Positions 53,491-64,000 of a stretch of DNA of 64,000 nt are shown piece by piece. The notes beneath the pieces are model-generated. The model did no database searches, was not told where the DNA came from, and saw only the letters and a program-made list of their open reading frames with translations. Position numbers and translations under genes: made by a program. Within the stretch, counting starts at the first letter, position 1. Each line of letters begins with the position of its first letter. Origin of the DNA: Actinernus sp. WN-2022. Lineage: Eukaryota > Cnidaria > Anthozoa > Actiniaria > Actinernidae. The stretch spans positions 10,934,269-10,998,268 of the forward strand of contig JAOWCC010000655.1 of NCBI GenBank assembly GCA_030867875.1. Direction: 5' to 3'.

Positions 53491-53499
53491 TTTGACATA

Positions 53500-54905
53500 G
53501 ATAGATAGACACCTTTATTTCAACAGGGTAATTCTTTCAGTTACAAAATGTTACTGTTATCAATAGGAGCCCTGTTTTAAAATATTGAAATGGTAGATAA
53601 AACTAATGTTAATACTAAGATATAAATACAAACTATTAACTACTCATATATGCTAATTGATCACTAAATTGACTATATAAAACTAACATATCTAAAAATC
53701 ATTTAAATCGTCAAAATCTATTAAAAAATAAGATCGAAATCCATTATAAACTATACATCCATGATAATAAAAACTGCGCTTCGCGATTTCTGTTCTTACT
53801 CTAGGCAAATGCAAGAGATGGCTTTGTCTAGTTTCGCGCTGTGAAACACTGCTATTAAATGTAAAATAATTCATAAAAAATTGCGGACAGCGACCACTTA
53901 TACATTTCTTTACTAGGTTGAAAATGTGATGCTCACGCCTACGGGAAAGAGTTCCCCACTTCAAGGAGTCCATTGCACTGTCACTATCAAAACATTTACA
54001 GACTATGCGTGCCGCGCGTCTTTGTAGCCTTTCTAGATATTGACTATTCATCTCTCCACAACAATGGTATACGGTGTCGCAATAATCCAGACTAGGACGA
54101 ATAAATGCTATATAAGCAATATTTGAACAATGCGCTGTTAAGTTATGCCTAATACGCCCTAACATTCCTACCCTTTTTCCAGCCTTAGCCAGTATATACT
54201 TTACATGGGCATTCCAGCTAACATGTTGATCGAATACGACACCTAAATATCTAAATTCAAAGACACGCTTAATGGTATGCCCATTGATTTGAATATCAAA
54301 ATTATCTACATTGTTCAGTTTTGCATAAGTTCCAAATAGCATAGTCTCAGTCTTGGTAACATTCAGGTAAAGGCCATTTTCCCTTAGCCAAGAGTCGATG
54401 ACCTCCATTTCATCATTAAGCTTCTTCACAATTGTTAAAACATCTGAATCAGAGAAAAACAATACAGTGTCATCTGCATAAAGCAGAATGTTACAATGAT
54501 GGATTACATCTGGGAGGTCATTAACATGCAGTACAAATAGCAGCGGGCCCAGGATTGACCCATGGGGAACGCCGACAGTCACGTGTTCATTGTGTGAGAG
54601 AGTACCATGAAAGCTTACAACCTAGGACCGACCAGATAAATAGTCATCAAACCAATTGTTCTCGTGACCAGTGACACCAAGGGCTGATAGCTTGTTGAGC
54701 AGGATCGAATGATCAACCGTGTCGAACGCCTTTCGTAAATCCACAAATACCGCACCTGTTAATTGGCCCTGGTCAATGTTGCGGCGGATAGTATCAGCAA
54801 AGGAAACGGCGGCAAACTCGGTGGAATGTCCTTTTCTGAAACCACACTTATACGGACTCAGCAGGCTGTGTTCTTGCAGATAATGAACCAACTGAATATG
54901 ATGTC
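53500..54905 (-). pseudogene. LINE (non-LTR retrotransposon) with near-intact RT, one nonsense codon
   Basis: One continuous minus-strand frame from 54,891 to 53,692 (about 400 codons) is broken only by a TAG at about 54,613, where Gln is likely. Motifs: [76 protein letters not shown] (intact YADD box) and [18 protein letters not shown]. The endonuclease and ORF1 are missing (5' truncation at about 54,905). The 3' end has a (TCTA)n tail at 53,500-53,508. Confidence 0.9.
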
Positions 54906-55965
54906 ATAAATATCGGAAAGCATATGTCAACAAATCGATTTATCCCGTCACACTACTTTAAATTTAACTGTACTTCGCCGGTCTCGTAAAAACCAAACCT
55001 TTATTCCCATGCAGAACGCCCGGGTCAGAACGGCTAGTTTAATTTCAATTGCTACACGGGATTACTTTTGATCGACGAACTTTGTTTACAGCCATGTCTG
55101 TTTCAAACTCCAACAGGAGATTTACTTTAATAAGAGAGAGAACCAAATAAAGCAGTAAATTACATTATAAATGCCAATAACAGTTTTATTCCCTTTACTT
55201 TAGTGTTAAAAACATACTGAAGTAATTGGTTACAGAGTGATGTATCAGAGGCCGATCTCAAGGCGACGCGTAAATTTGATACCGTGCCATAATGCGAACT
55301 TTCTCTGAATAATTTGTCACTTCCGTCTCTTTTATTAATATATCGCATTCAGTTTGTTGCAATCGATGTCTGCGAACGTTTCTTAATGTTAGACGTCTCA
55401 ACAAGCATCGACTAGGACGGCATTCGGCTAGCTATATAATACCCGTCTACTCCAGCTAGGTAGTAGACAACACTGCTACCGCGGTCCGCAATCCGATAGA
55501 ATAAATTAGCAATAAGAATATATCATAATTTTGTCGTTCTAAAATGTATGAAGTTTTTTGTTTGAGTGATACTTATTATTATTCAGTCTAAATTAGTGAG
55601 CACCCGTTGTTGAGTGCTGGTTTGTTAAGTCTCATGGAGGAATATGAACCCGGTTGAAGACTAAAGAGTCTATTAATTGGGGTCTTTATTTATGAGAAAC
55701 GATAGTGGGATCTAAACGATCCGAGCAAGGTTTTGTTGATTTATTGTAGTGTTCTGTAAAGAACTAGTTTACAGTGCTAAATAGCTAGAGCAAGAACGGT
55801 TTCGGAAACTTAAATTGGTTTCCTTCATCAGTTGCTTAAGCCACCCTTGCCTATTACTGCATCTGGGACTATCCTGGAGTAAAACTAACCGAAACAAAAC
55901 AAAATTGGTGACCTACATCCTTAAATAGAGCAAGTTTAACTGTAAAGTGCATTTATATAGACCTG
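54906..55965. other. No gene recognised
   Basis: AT-rich DNA with no convincing exon or repeat. Confidence 0.4.
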
Positions 55966-55969
55966 CAGG

Positions 55970-56093
55970 GCCGGGTTGTTCAAAGCCCGATTAGTGTTAA
56001 TCCTGGATTAACTCTGCACAAAACCTATTGGTTGTCATGGAAATTAACCCTGGATTAGCACTAATCGAGCTTTGAACAACCCGGCCCAGGAGT
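55970..56093. mobile_element. MITE with 34-bp inverted ends (GCCGGGTTGTTCAAAG)
   Basis: GGGCCGGGTTGTTCAAAGCCC...TTAATCCTGGATTAA is mirrored by TTAACCCTGGATTAGCACTA...GAGCTTTGAACAACCCGGCCC. The same TTAATCCTGGATTAACATTAATC motif occurs in the arm near 60,325-60,345, where the DIRS-like element inserted in the other arm. Confidence 0.88.
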
Positions 56094-56099
56094 ATAGAG

Positions 56100-56855
56100 C
56101 AGTGACGGCTTAAGCATATTAGGTTAATACAGCGAAGGAAATGAGCTCTATATATTAACACCCTGCAACCATCAACAATTCTATGTCTTGCTCTCATGTG
56201 TGACCGAATGATTATAAACAGTGCACATCATTCCGGATGTAAAGGTTAGTTGATGACTGTTAATAGGGACATTAAGCAACCAGGACGACGACGGCTGTGA
56301 CCACGGAACGTAGAAAAGTGTTTTCTCCCGAAATTAGGTGTTTACTATTTCCTTTATTTGCCTTTAGTTTTAGGTGCCATTTATAACCAGATTTTCGAAA
56401 TATGTGATCAGCAAAGAGTTTCGTTCAGGCCGAACAATAAACGGTGTGATTTAGTTTCTTACATTCGCGTTCTCCTTTGAACGTAAAATGTGGTGTTTTC
56501 ACGTTCTGTTTTCTTAAGAGAACGGTCAAAATGTGGTACTGGGTGCATTTTCACGTGCATAATTTATCGTATTTTGTAATTAAGGCTATTGTTTTATACC
56601 GTCGTCGTAGACGTCGTCGTCGTAGTTGCTTAAGGTCCCTCGTAAGCTAAACACGCCGAAACAGATTAAACCAGTTATGCTTGTAGAAGATGATCACAAT
56701 TTCCTCTTTTGTTTCTACAGAGATGTCGTTTCGTACTGATATCAATCAAAAGCCCGTAAATTACACTGGTCATGTCATAAAACGAGGTGTCACAACCGAC
56801 CACCAGTAATCACTGAGCAGACCCTGAGGTATTAATTCGCACAAGTTTTTTTGAA
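56100..56855. other. No gene recognised
   Basis: A GTCGTCGTAGACGTCGTCGT microsatellite near 56,600 is the only notable feature. Confidence 0.45.
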
Positions 56856-56860
56856 ATCTC

Positions 56861-57106
56861 ATGTTGATATGGTCACTTTGCTAAATCAGTACAGTTTTAA
56901 GATCTTCAGTTTCATCATTATATGTTAACAACCAAATTAAATAAGAAACAAATATAATCATTAGCAGTCACTCTACTGCAACCTTTTTAGTTCTAAGATC
57001 TCATGTTGTTATGGTCACTTTGCCAGGATATGCCAGGTTATATGTAAAGAACCAAACACAAGAACCAAATATAATCATTAACAGTCACTCTACTGCAACT
57101 TTTTGA
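56861..57106. repeat. Tandem duplication (about 135 bp x2)
   Basis: ATCTCATGTTG(A/T)TATGGTCACTTTG and AAATATAATCATTA(G/A)CAGTCACTCTACTGCAAC each occur twice, about 135 bp apart. Confidence 0.75.
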
Positions 57107-57654
57107 ACTAGTGGATGCGCCCACGCGCGGAACGAGTTATTGGCTTGATGTGGATGTGGGTAATTTATTCATCGTTTTTTTCTGTGACTCGAGGACTTTC
57201 CGTTGGCTTTAATTTCCGAATGACCTTTGATTTTCCGAAGATATATTGACGGCGTTTATGGCACGCGTCCAAGTTTGCGAGGCATCGAAAAATACACTTT
57301 GATGCTTTCGAAAGGATTTGGCCATGTTGTTAAAGGTAAATATTTCGAAATGACTTATAGTGAACTTATCGCTACAACTCAGTACATTGTAAAAAAAAAA
57401 ACAGACATTTGTTCGTCGTCGTATTACCGAGAGTAGTCCGAAAATGTATAAGCGCGTTTTGCTTAGCTCAGCTGAACAGTCAATATACGTGGGCGGTATA
57501 AATGTCGGCCAGTTTATAAGCAAAGTATTTTAAAGTCAATCATGAGTCTTCCTGAGCTTGAAGTTCTGTATTCGGAATTCTCAAATGAGAAAATGAACTG
57601 CAATAACGTAATATATTCACATACTAGGTTTCTTTCTAAAAATCATGTGTTTTC

Positions 57655-57775
57655 TTCCAGCCAGTTGACCTCCGGGTCATGCACTGTTTATATTTGATAA
57701 AACGTTTGCAAGTTACATTTGGCTAGTGTTAGATTCCCAAAAACTCAATTCTGAGCCGATGTGGACCGGATAAAA
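57655..57775 (-). repeat. Dispersed repeat, inverted partner of 7,543-7,670
   Basis: TGTGTTTTCTTCC to GATGTGGACCGG matches the reverse complement of the 7.5-kb copy, with about 85% identity by eye. Confidence 0.5.
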
Positions 57776-57984
57776 AAATCGTTTTAACCTCTTCGATATG
57801 TGATTTCAAAGTTCAGCAGGGCATTTTGATTTAAAGATCAATTTGATTGAGCTACACTAAATAGTAACACAGGGAGTGGTTGCCCATTCACCCGAGCCGG
57901 GGGCTCATGTTAAAAGTGCTCGACAACTGAAAATACAAAGCTAATAATAATATACAATATAACAGAAATATGTTAACATTATAT

Positions 57985-58310
57985 ATATATATATATATTT
58001 AGTATATACCACACCAGTGAATATCACTTGTCGCGCGCTCTGATTGGTTACTCAAACAGTGAATATGATTTCATATTCACCTCCGAGCAAAGCAGCGATC
58101 ATCTCGCGCGAGTTTTTCTCCATTTGACACAAAATAAAATAACTATTTGGTGCTGGTTATTCACCTGGAGTGTGGTATATACTAAAACAATTATTCACCT
58201 CAGTGTTGGTGAATAGTGGTAGATATTTACCTCGCCGAAGCGACTCGGTAAATATCCAGCACAATTCACCTCCACTTCAGTGAATAATTGTTAAATATAT
58301 ATACAGTAAA
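57985..58310. mobile_element. Palindromic MITE with CGCGCGCTCTGATTGG core
   Basis: AGTGAATATCAC/GTGAATA and TATATATATTTAGTATA ends pair with ACTTCAGTGAATAATTG and AATATATATACAGTA at the right. Several internal GGTGAATA/TATTCACC inverted pairs. It shares TCGCGCGCTCTGATTGG with the 12.3-kb MITE. Confidence 0.7.
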
Positions 58311-58434
58311 TACTATGTAATAATTAATAAGTTAATTTTATAAAAACTAAATATAAGTAATAGTTAAAAAAATTGTGACGAAAATACGTTAACACTGATT
58401 AATGTCACTAAATTATATGCAGTTGTTGCAACTA

Positions 58435-58748
58435 CAGCTAGGGTCAAAAGTACTTGAAACACCCCTTCCCCGTAGCAATGTTGGGTGCAAAGTCATTTCA
58501 AGCTATTAGACTGAGATTTTTTAAATCTCTCATTACACTCACTGCGCATGTTCATTGTATCACTTTTGCACTGAGACAGCTAGGGACAAAAGGCCTTGAA
58601 ACACCCCCTTCCCCGTAGCAATGTTGGGTGCAAAGTCGGAGTTGCAAGAGAGAGGTAGTCATTAAGTTACGCACTTGTACCAACATTGCACAGGGGAAAT
58701 GGGGGTGCTATGGAAGCAAAGTGTGTCAAGACTTTTGGCCCCACTGTT
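58435..58748. repeat. Duplicated CCTTCCCCGTAGCAATGTTG repeat with inverted third copy
   Basis: The block from CTAGGG(T/A)CAAAAG through CCCCGTAGCAATGTTGGGTG to CAAAGTC occurs at about 58,438 and 58,579. A diverged inverted version (GGGGGTGCTATGG...CTTTTGGCCCCAC) closes the segment. Probably a MITE. Confidence 0.6.
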
Positions 58749-58975
58749 TAATGTGGTTCCTAAATTGCGATAAAGAAGTAGCAGATTTAGTAGGTAACGG
58801 TAACTGATTCCAGATGCGAGGAATAGAATAAGAAAAAGAGTTGCGTAGGTAGCGACTATTATAAGAATCCTGTACTACATTATGGCCATTACCACTTAAG
58901 GCATATGGAGTGATTATAACGGGGCTTAAAAAAGTTAGAAATGTAAATTAGGAATTGGACCTTGTTGTTTAAAAC

Positions 58976-60200
58976 TTAAAAAAATATGATTAATGACTGT
59001 TCAAGCCGTCTGTGCTCCAACGTGCGCATGGAGGCTAAGTTCAGAACTAACTCGTAGCTTACGGTATTACCTAGATTCATTAATGTTCTTAGACCGTAGT
59101 AATTTGCAAGTTCGAGTTTACTTACGAGCGGCTTACTAATTCCTATTAATATTGGGCTACAATATTCTAGATGAGGCAGTACATAGGCGTTGTACAGTTT
59201 TATTAAAATGTCCGTTGAGACCATGCGTGTATGGCAACGTAGGGCTGCAATCTTGGCATACATTTTCGTAAGCATCTAGAGCTTTAACATGTGGCTTGAA
59301 GGTCAGGCTATTGTCTAGTGTTACACCGATGATTTTCAGGGTTTATTCAATTTTTATGGTACTGTTAACAATCCTTTGATCATGACTGTAATTCGATTTT
59401 CCCAGTGTCATTGCTTGTGTTTTGGTACCATTAATTTATTGGAAGTTCTCATTGAACCAACCGGAAAGCGTATACTATCCTGTTCAAGGGAATACTCAAG
59501 CACAGCCGGGCACAGATCAGAGGCGTACTGAGTAGTGTGATCAGCGTAGAGGCGAGGGATGAGTTTTTGACAGTTTGTTTCACGTCATTCAAAAAGATGT
59601 TGAACAAAAAAGGGCCTAACAGACTTCTGTGAGGAACTCCGCAGCGAATAGTTAGCCAGTCAGAATAGACACCATTGCACTTCACCCTCTGTTTACGATC
59701 TTGAAAGTATGATCTCATCAATTGCAGGGCCGAATCGCGAAGGACATATGCTTTTAGCTTGGCAAGTAATAAGTTGTGGCATGTAGAGTCAAATGCTTTT
59801 GATAAGTCGATTGAGATCGTACCAACCTCTTTTTTTGTGGTCAAGTGCCACCCGCCAGTCATCCGTCAGCTTAATTAGTGCCGTGGCACATGAATGGCCA
59901 CGAAGAAATCCCGACATGTTTGATGATGGGTGAGAATCGTTCATGTAACTGGTCAAATTTGACTTTCTCGAATAATTTTGGAATGACAGATAAGACGCTG
60001 ATGGGCCGGTAATTCCTCTTGCTGGTCACCTCTTCTTTCTTGTAGGCGGGAGTAACGTCACCCAGCTTCGTTAACGGGGCCAAGTGCAGGTCTTAATACA
60101 GTAATTGAACAATTTCGCTAGCGGGGTCAAGGCCTCTTCAGACAAGTTCAATATGGGCTCACTAATGACTGGATTAAATTGGTTTGAAATTATAAATTGA
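58976..60200 (-). pseudogene. LINE fragment: reverse transcriptase, inactivated
   Basis: Minus-strand blocks: LTKLGDVTPAYKKEEVTSKR (about 60,080), YRPISVLSVIPKLFEKVKFD, TISIDLSKAFDSTCHNLLLA, CGVPHRSLLGPFLFNIFLND, then the catalytic box in another frame as RLYADHTTQY, where YADD has become YADH. The tail is ALRCHTRMVSTDILIKLYNA and LPHLEYCSPI. Frameshifts and the lost catalytic Asp show decay. Its 5' truncation at about 60,200 lies next to the end of the right duplication arm. Confidence 0.85.
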
Positions 60201-61146
60201 TGAATGCAGATTTTTGGTTAAAAACTTATAGTTAGACGAGGAATGAGTAGTACCTTTCTATTTGTAATAATCCTAAATATTGCAAGTTAAGGGACCAGAA
60301 ACCTTGGTTAAAATTTAATCCTGGATTAACATTAATCACGCTTCGAACATTAGTGGGGCCATGCTTGGTGTGATAACTTGTCAAACTGGAATATCAGCTT
60401 GCATTGGCTTCAAGATACCAGGATCTTGCCGGACATGTATGTATAATAATTTATTGTACAACAATATATTTACCAGGCCAGTCTGGCTTTAAGTTAATTA
60501 AGGTTTAAAAAAAAGGCAATAATATACATTAATTACCCTCACTGTGGCAGTCAATTTCACTGCCAAACTATAATTATAACCAAATTATAGCTAGCATGTC
60601 ATTTAATTTTGAGATGTAGCAATTGATTGTTATTACGTTTCGTTTTCTCAGTAGACACATCCTACTTATTATCTAGCCCAGCCTGCATATTACACTGTGC
60701 ACATGTAATAAATTTAAAATATTAAATCATACAAGACTGATATCATACACGTGCCTCGTGCATTTTATGTACACGTAGTTCAACTTTGATTTTAGCTGAT
60801 TTATACAAAATTAAACTTAACTCAACTTTTATGCAAAGGTACAAACACCCTTAATAATTACGTTCTTATTCGTACCTGCGAATTCCCATTCACCCATTGT
60901 ATGGAAACCTTTGTATGTACAATGTTTCATCGTTTCTTCGTCGAGTTCACTGCATGTAGCGGTGTTGTTTCGGTGATTTTACAGCTCTGACGAGTTCATT
61001 GTTGCAAGGAAGTTTGAATTGTCTCTCGGCCAACCAAGAAGCAAGTGCATTATATTGTTCAAAGGATTCGCTTCATCTAAGGAACGTCAACCTAAATGAC
61101 TACAGAGTACAGGAATTACTGTTCGTCGATTTCCTATAAAGAAGAG

Positions 61147-61357
61147 CAAAGATGCCAACTCTCCCGCTTTTGGCGGGAGACTAATACGCGTTTTAGCCTC
61201 ATCTCCCGCTCTCCCGCTTTGAGTCCAAAATCTCCCGCTTTTTCGCAAATGAGACTGTCCTTTTTGGTCATGACTCACGCACGATCATTAAAAATCAGAC
61301 AGATCCATACGAAGCAGTGATCTCCCGCTTTTACAACTCCAGGGGTTGGCATCTCTG
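61147..61357. mobile_element. hAT-like MITE (CAAAGATGCCAAC ends) in the right arm
   Basis: Ends CAAAGATGCCAAC and GTTGGCATCTCTG are inverted, and the interior has CTCCCGCTTTT repeats. Flanks AAGAAGAG and AAAGAGAG resemble a decayed 8-bp duplication. The left arm lacks it at 16,907-16,915, which confirms the insertion. Length 211 bp. Confidence 0.88.
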
Positions 61358-61723
61358 AAAGAGAGTCCTAGCTCACAATCCTCCGACTTTGGGAAGATTT
61401 GTTTGGAGATTTCTGCATCTTGAAGCCACGTTTTTATAAGAAAGCAGCGCAAATGAACCCGCTAATTCTCCCATCGTGTTATGGAGGATGCGAACCTGGT
61501 TTATAAGTTACGAATTAACCTTTGACAATATCCGGGTATTATAATATACTTTCAACCAATCACGTTGCGGAGAATACCAGGCATCGTGTTCGGTAACCAA
61601 TCCGATCATGGGACGCACGCTTTCAATTAATTTGGCGCTAAAGTACATACGTATAATATTACTCGTCAACCGTCTTCTACACGTGAAGTTGGATTGTTTG
61701 CTACAAATTCTCTGTCTACTGCT

Positions 61724-62325
61724 ATGGTTTTTAGCATTATCCAACCTTATTTCTTTAATAACAATCTTCAGAATTCCTCGAGAATCGAAGGTAAGTGCAG
61801 CATTGTCAATTTCGCTCAGAAAAGTACGTCGATTACGACGTTAGAACCGTTTCAGTGTAACGTGCACCGCGCAAATTTAGCCACTTCTGAAGTCTCTCGA
61901 AGTTGTCGAAGTCTGAAGTATTTGGAATACGAAAGAGCACTAAGTTATTTGATTCAGTACCTCAAAACCATGATAAACAAGTGAGAGCATGTAGTATCAA
62001 ATAAGTACGTCGAATGTATTAATATAAACATTGAAATCGTTGTATTATTTGACCGCTTTTTACGGTCGATCTGCCAGGCAGTTTTAATATTTTCCAGTCG
62101 TTGTACATGTATATCGATCGCCCTTTCCCCATGGCCAAGGGCTCTTTGCTTTTAATAGGTTTTCTAATTATTTGGCAGTATGTATGTACATGTATAAAAG
62201 TGACTAATCGTGTATGTTGTTGTTTTCTTGTAGGGCAAAGCAATATAGAGAAAGAGTTTCAGATAATGGGCTTGAAAGCTAAAACTGGTGGGATAGGAGA
62301 ACTAGTGCAGCTGAGTGAAAATTAA
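61724..62325 (+). CDS. Candidate two-exon small gene (52 codons) in the right arm
   Basis: Exon 1: ATG at 61,724 to GAATCGAAG|GTAAGT (61,790). Exon 2: TTTTCTTGTAG|GGCAAAGC (62,234) to TAA at 62,325. The two join in phase 1 to give MVFSIIQPYFFNNNLQNSSR, IEGQSNIEKEFQIMGLKAKT and GGIGELVQLSEN. Both splice sites are strong. I do not recognise the peptide, and it could be a non-coding transcript. In the left arm the equivalent exon 1 has TAA before the donor and exon 2 is absent. CCAAT-like motifs lie upstream near 61,555 and 61,600. Confidence 0.3.
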
Positions 62326-62689
62326 ACCTTAATTTAGTTGGCCTGATTGCAGAATGACCTCAGTTCACTTGAAAGTGACTAAAGACATTAAAAGTGGTAT
62401 TGTTTTTTGAAGGCAAGGAGTTCGAGCTAAAAAACAGATGAGATTTTACAAGCGTTTGTTTGGTCCTGAATACTTCTACAAGAATGTAGGCTGAGTTCCT
62501 GGAACAAGATTAACTTTAACATTATAGGATTGCTGCATACATGTACAGGCCGGTAGATCCATTTATATCCAAAGATAACATTACAACTGTAGGATTTATT
62601 TAATTTTAGAGGCCAGGACCACAAATGGTTCCATTTTGTGTTCAACATAACCCAATTTTGTAAGTCCAGTGTGATCTAATAATTATTAT

Positions 62690-62985
62690 AACATGCAACC
62701 AGAGGAGCCAGGGTGTTGCAGTGGTATTCACCTTTGTGACCCGGATGCAATTCTAGTTCGTGGGCACCACATGTGAGTTGAGTTTGTTGGTATTCACCCT
62801 TGCTCCAAGGGTTTTTATTCGGGTTATCCGGTTTTCCTCTGTCCAAAAAAAAACACATGCTAAATCCAATTTGATGAGTGGTTTAGCGTAGTCCTGGCTT
62901 TGATCACCCCCTATGGTAGTTGCAGGTCCCGTTAAAAAAATCTGGGATTTTTTACCCAAACAGTGGCTGTGAGGTGTATCACCAG
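62690..62985. repeat. Probable SINE or LINE-tail-like dispersed repeat
   Basis: CACCCTTGCTCCAAGGG and TTTTTATTCGGGTTATCCGG plus TTTTCCTCTGTCC resemble a repeat I associate with cnidarian genomes. It is part of the block that is absent from the left arm. Low confidence without a library search. Confidence 0.35.
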
Positions 62986-63800
62986 ATTTATCGGCCTATA
63001 TAACCAGAGGAGAAGGGGAGGCGATAATTATAATTTTATCGTATAAGGATTCAGGGTTCATTGTTTTTTTTAATGGATCACTTCGAAAATGAATAATGAA
63101 TTAGCTATATAAGTCTAGTGTCTGAGTATTCTGCAATCTCTGCTACCTATAGCTCCTTGTGTAGTATATTCGTACTGTCAATTGAAAGTTAGCAAATCCA
63201 TTGTAAATATTGCTTTTAAATTATCTAATTTGAGTTTCGAATTTTGTACTTTTTAAAAATAAACAAGATTGAGCTTTTATGAAATGCTATATTGTGTTTT
63301 CATATTTTCTCCATGCAATACTATATATTATATAAATGTAGCTTATATGCTGTTTCATGTGTTCGGCATGTAGTAATTAATTTTATTATTTCAACTCGTA
63401 AACTTAAAATATCTATAGATACAGTGTACTTACATGTACTTACATGTACTGTACTACATGTATCACACGTACAATGTTATGTTTGTGTGGCAGTTACTGT
63501 TTATAGTATATTATTACATACATGTATGCCTCGTCAATTTAATGCTACATTGACATGTAATTAATCTGCTTTCTATATTAATATAGCTAGCAATGTACAA
63601 CATCAGTTGCGTTACCTGTTTGAAAATGCTGTTTTCCTGACCTCCATTATTGAATGCATGTCTACCTTTCTGCATTTTTGAAAATGGCTTGCCATACAGC
63701 ATCCAAATGGATGAATTAAGTAATTATTTATAATACAGGTTAATATCATCATGTGGCTTGAATTAGTGTGAAAATGCTGGAATTAATGTAGTCCTAGTGC

Positions 63801-64000
63801 AACATGTATATTAGCCTAAGTCGCATCCGAACTGAACCCCGGTTAAGTCCGTCTGCGAAACAGCGACAGAAAGCTTGTTCTAGACCCCCAACGAAGTACC
63901 AGGATATATGTAGTCGATTCTGATTGGCTTTTACTAATGCTCATTCTTACACGTTTTCTGAATGCCTGTCACCAGTGCGACGTACGGCTAATTTACATTT
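63801..64000. other. Unique-looking flank beyond the right arm
   Basis: No gene or repeat recognised. Similarity to the left arm ends at about 63,800. Confidence 0.4.

Larger units (their letters stand above)
60215..63800 (+). repeat. Right arm of the large inverted duplication (contains the empty insertion site)
   Basis: Inverted partner of 15,525-17,690 plus 33,381-33,515. Sequence around 60,300-60,345 runs uninterrupted across the position where the left arm holds the DIRS-like nest. Differences: MITE at 61,147-61,357 and a 1.1-kb block at about 61,880-62,985 only here. Confidence 0.82.

Noticed and set aside
58976..60200. tRNA or rRNA genes
   Set aside because: I looked for tRNA B-box and rRNA core motifs across the window and recognised none; only LINE sequence was found here.
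15525..63800. Reading the inverted arms as terminal repeats of one giant transposon such as a Maverick/Polinton
   Set aside because: No DNA polymerase B, capsid, ATPase or integrase was seen between the arms, there is no target duplication, and the interior is explained by independent insertions.

Overview
The window is eukaryotic nuclear DNA: AT-rich, intron-split coding sequence with GT-AG junctions, no operons, and very dense transposable elements. The few host exons are a NIDO-type extracellular protein, an ApeC (apextrin C-terminal) exon, and a gene joining a THAP finger to a P2X7-C-terminal-like domain. With abundant DIRS- and Ngaro-type tyrosine-recombinase retrotransposons, these suggest a cnidarian, most likely an anthozoan such as a stony coral. 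That assignment is inference; no database was searched. A 100-base N gap at 11,026-11,125 shows this is a draft assembly.

Region by region. 1-11 kb: a minus-strand host gene (four recognisable exons: two NIDO exons at 10.2 and 9.4 kb, then exons at 3.1-3.3 and 1.6-1.9 kb) whose introns hold LINE fragments, MITEs and tandem repeats. 11-15.5 kb: repeats, no recognised gene. 15.5-17.7 kb: left arm of a large inverted duplication whose partner is at 60.2-63.8 kb. 17.7-33.4 kb: a nest of elements on the minus strand. The outer layer is a DIRS-like retrotransposon; a Ngaro-type element (22.3-28.5 kb) sits inside it, and a 3.9-kb foldback element (29.25-33.18 kb) interrupts its gag. 34.7-40.0 kb: a second, much better preserved copy of the same DIRS-like element on the plus strand, head-to-head with the first. 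40-44 kb: foldbacks and MITEs. 44.3-47.5 kb: a five-exon THAP/P2RX7_C-like gene carrying disabling changes. 49 kb: an ApeC exon. 49.9-52.65 kb: a probable DNA transposon with arrays of a subterminal motif. 53.5-60.2 kb: two truncated LINEs and several MITEs. 60.2-63.8 kb: right arm of the inverted duplication.

The most unusual observation is the layout of the DIRS-like element. Both copies read T5 - gag N-terminal part - T3 - T5 - gag zinc knuckle + RT/RNase H - tyrosine recombinase - T3. A complete terminal junction (T3|T5) therefore lies inside gag and makes each half look like a full element. The right arm of the inverted duplication preserves an unoccupied version of the insertion site of the minus-strand copy, which shows that the whole composite inserted as one unit. 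The Ngaro-type element then inserted exactly at the internal T3|T5 junction of that copy, where the two share a short CATTTA-like sequence. All start sites given for retroelement ORFs are provisional, because several reading frames have no ATG near the 5' end and are probably reached by frameshifting or splicing.
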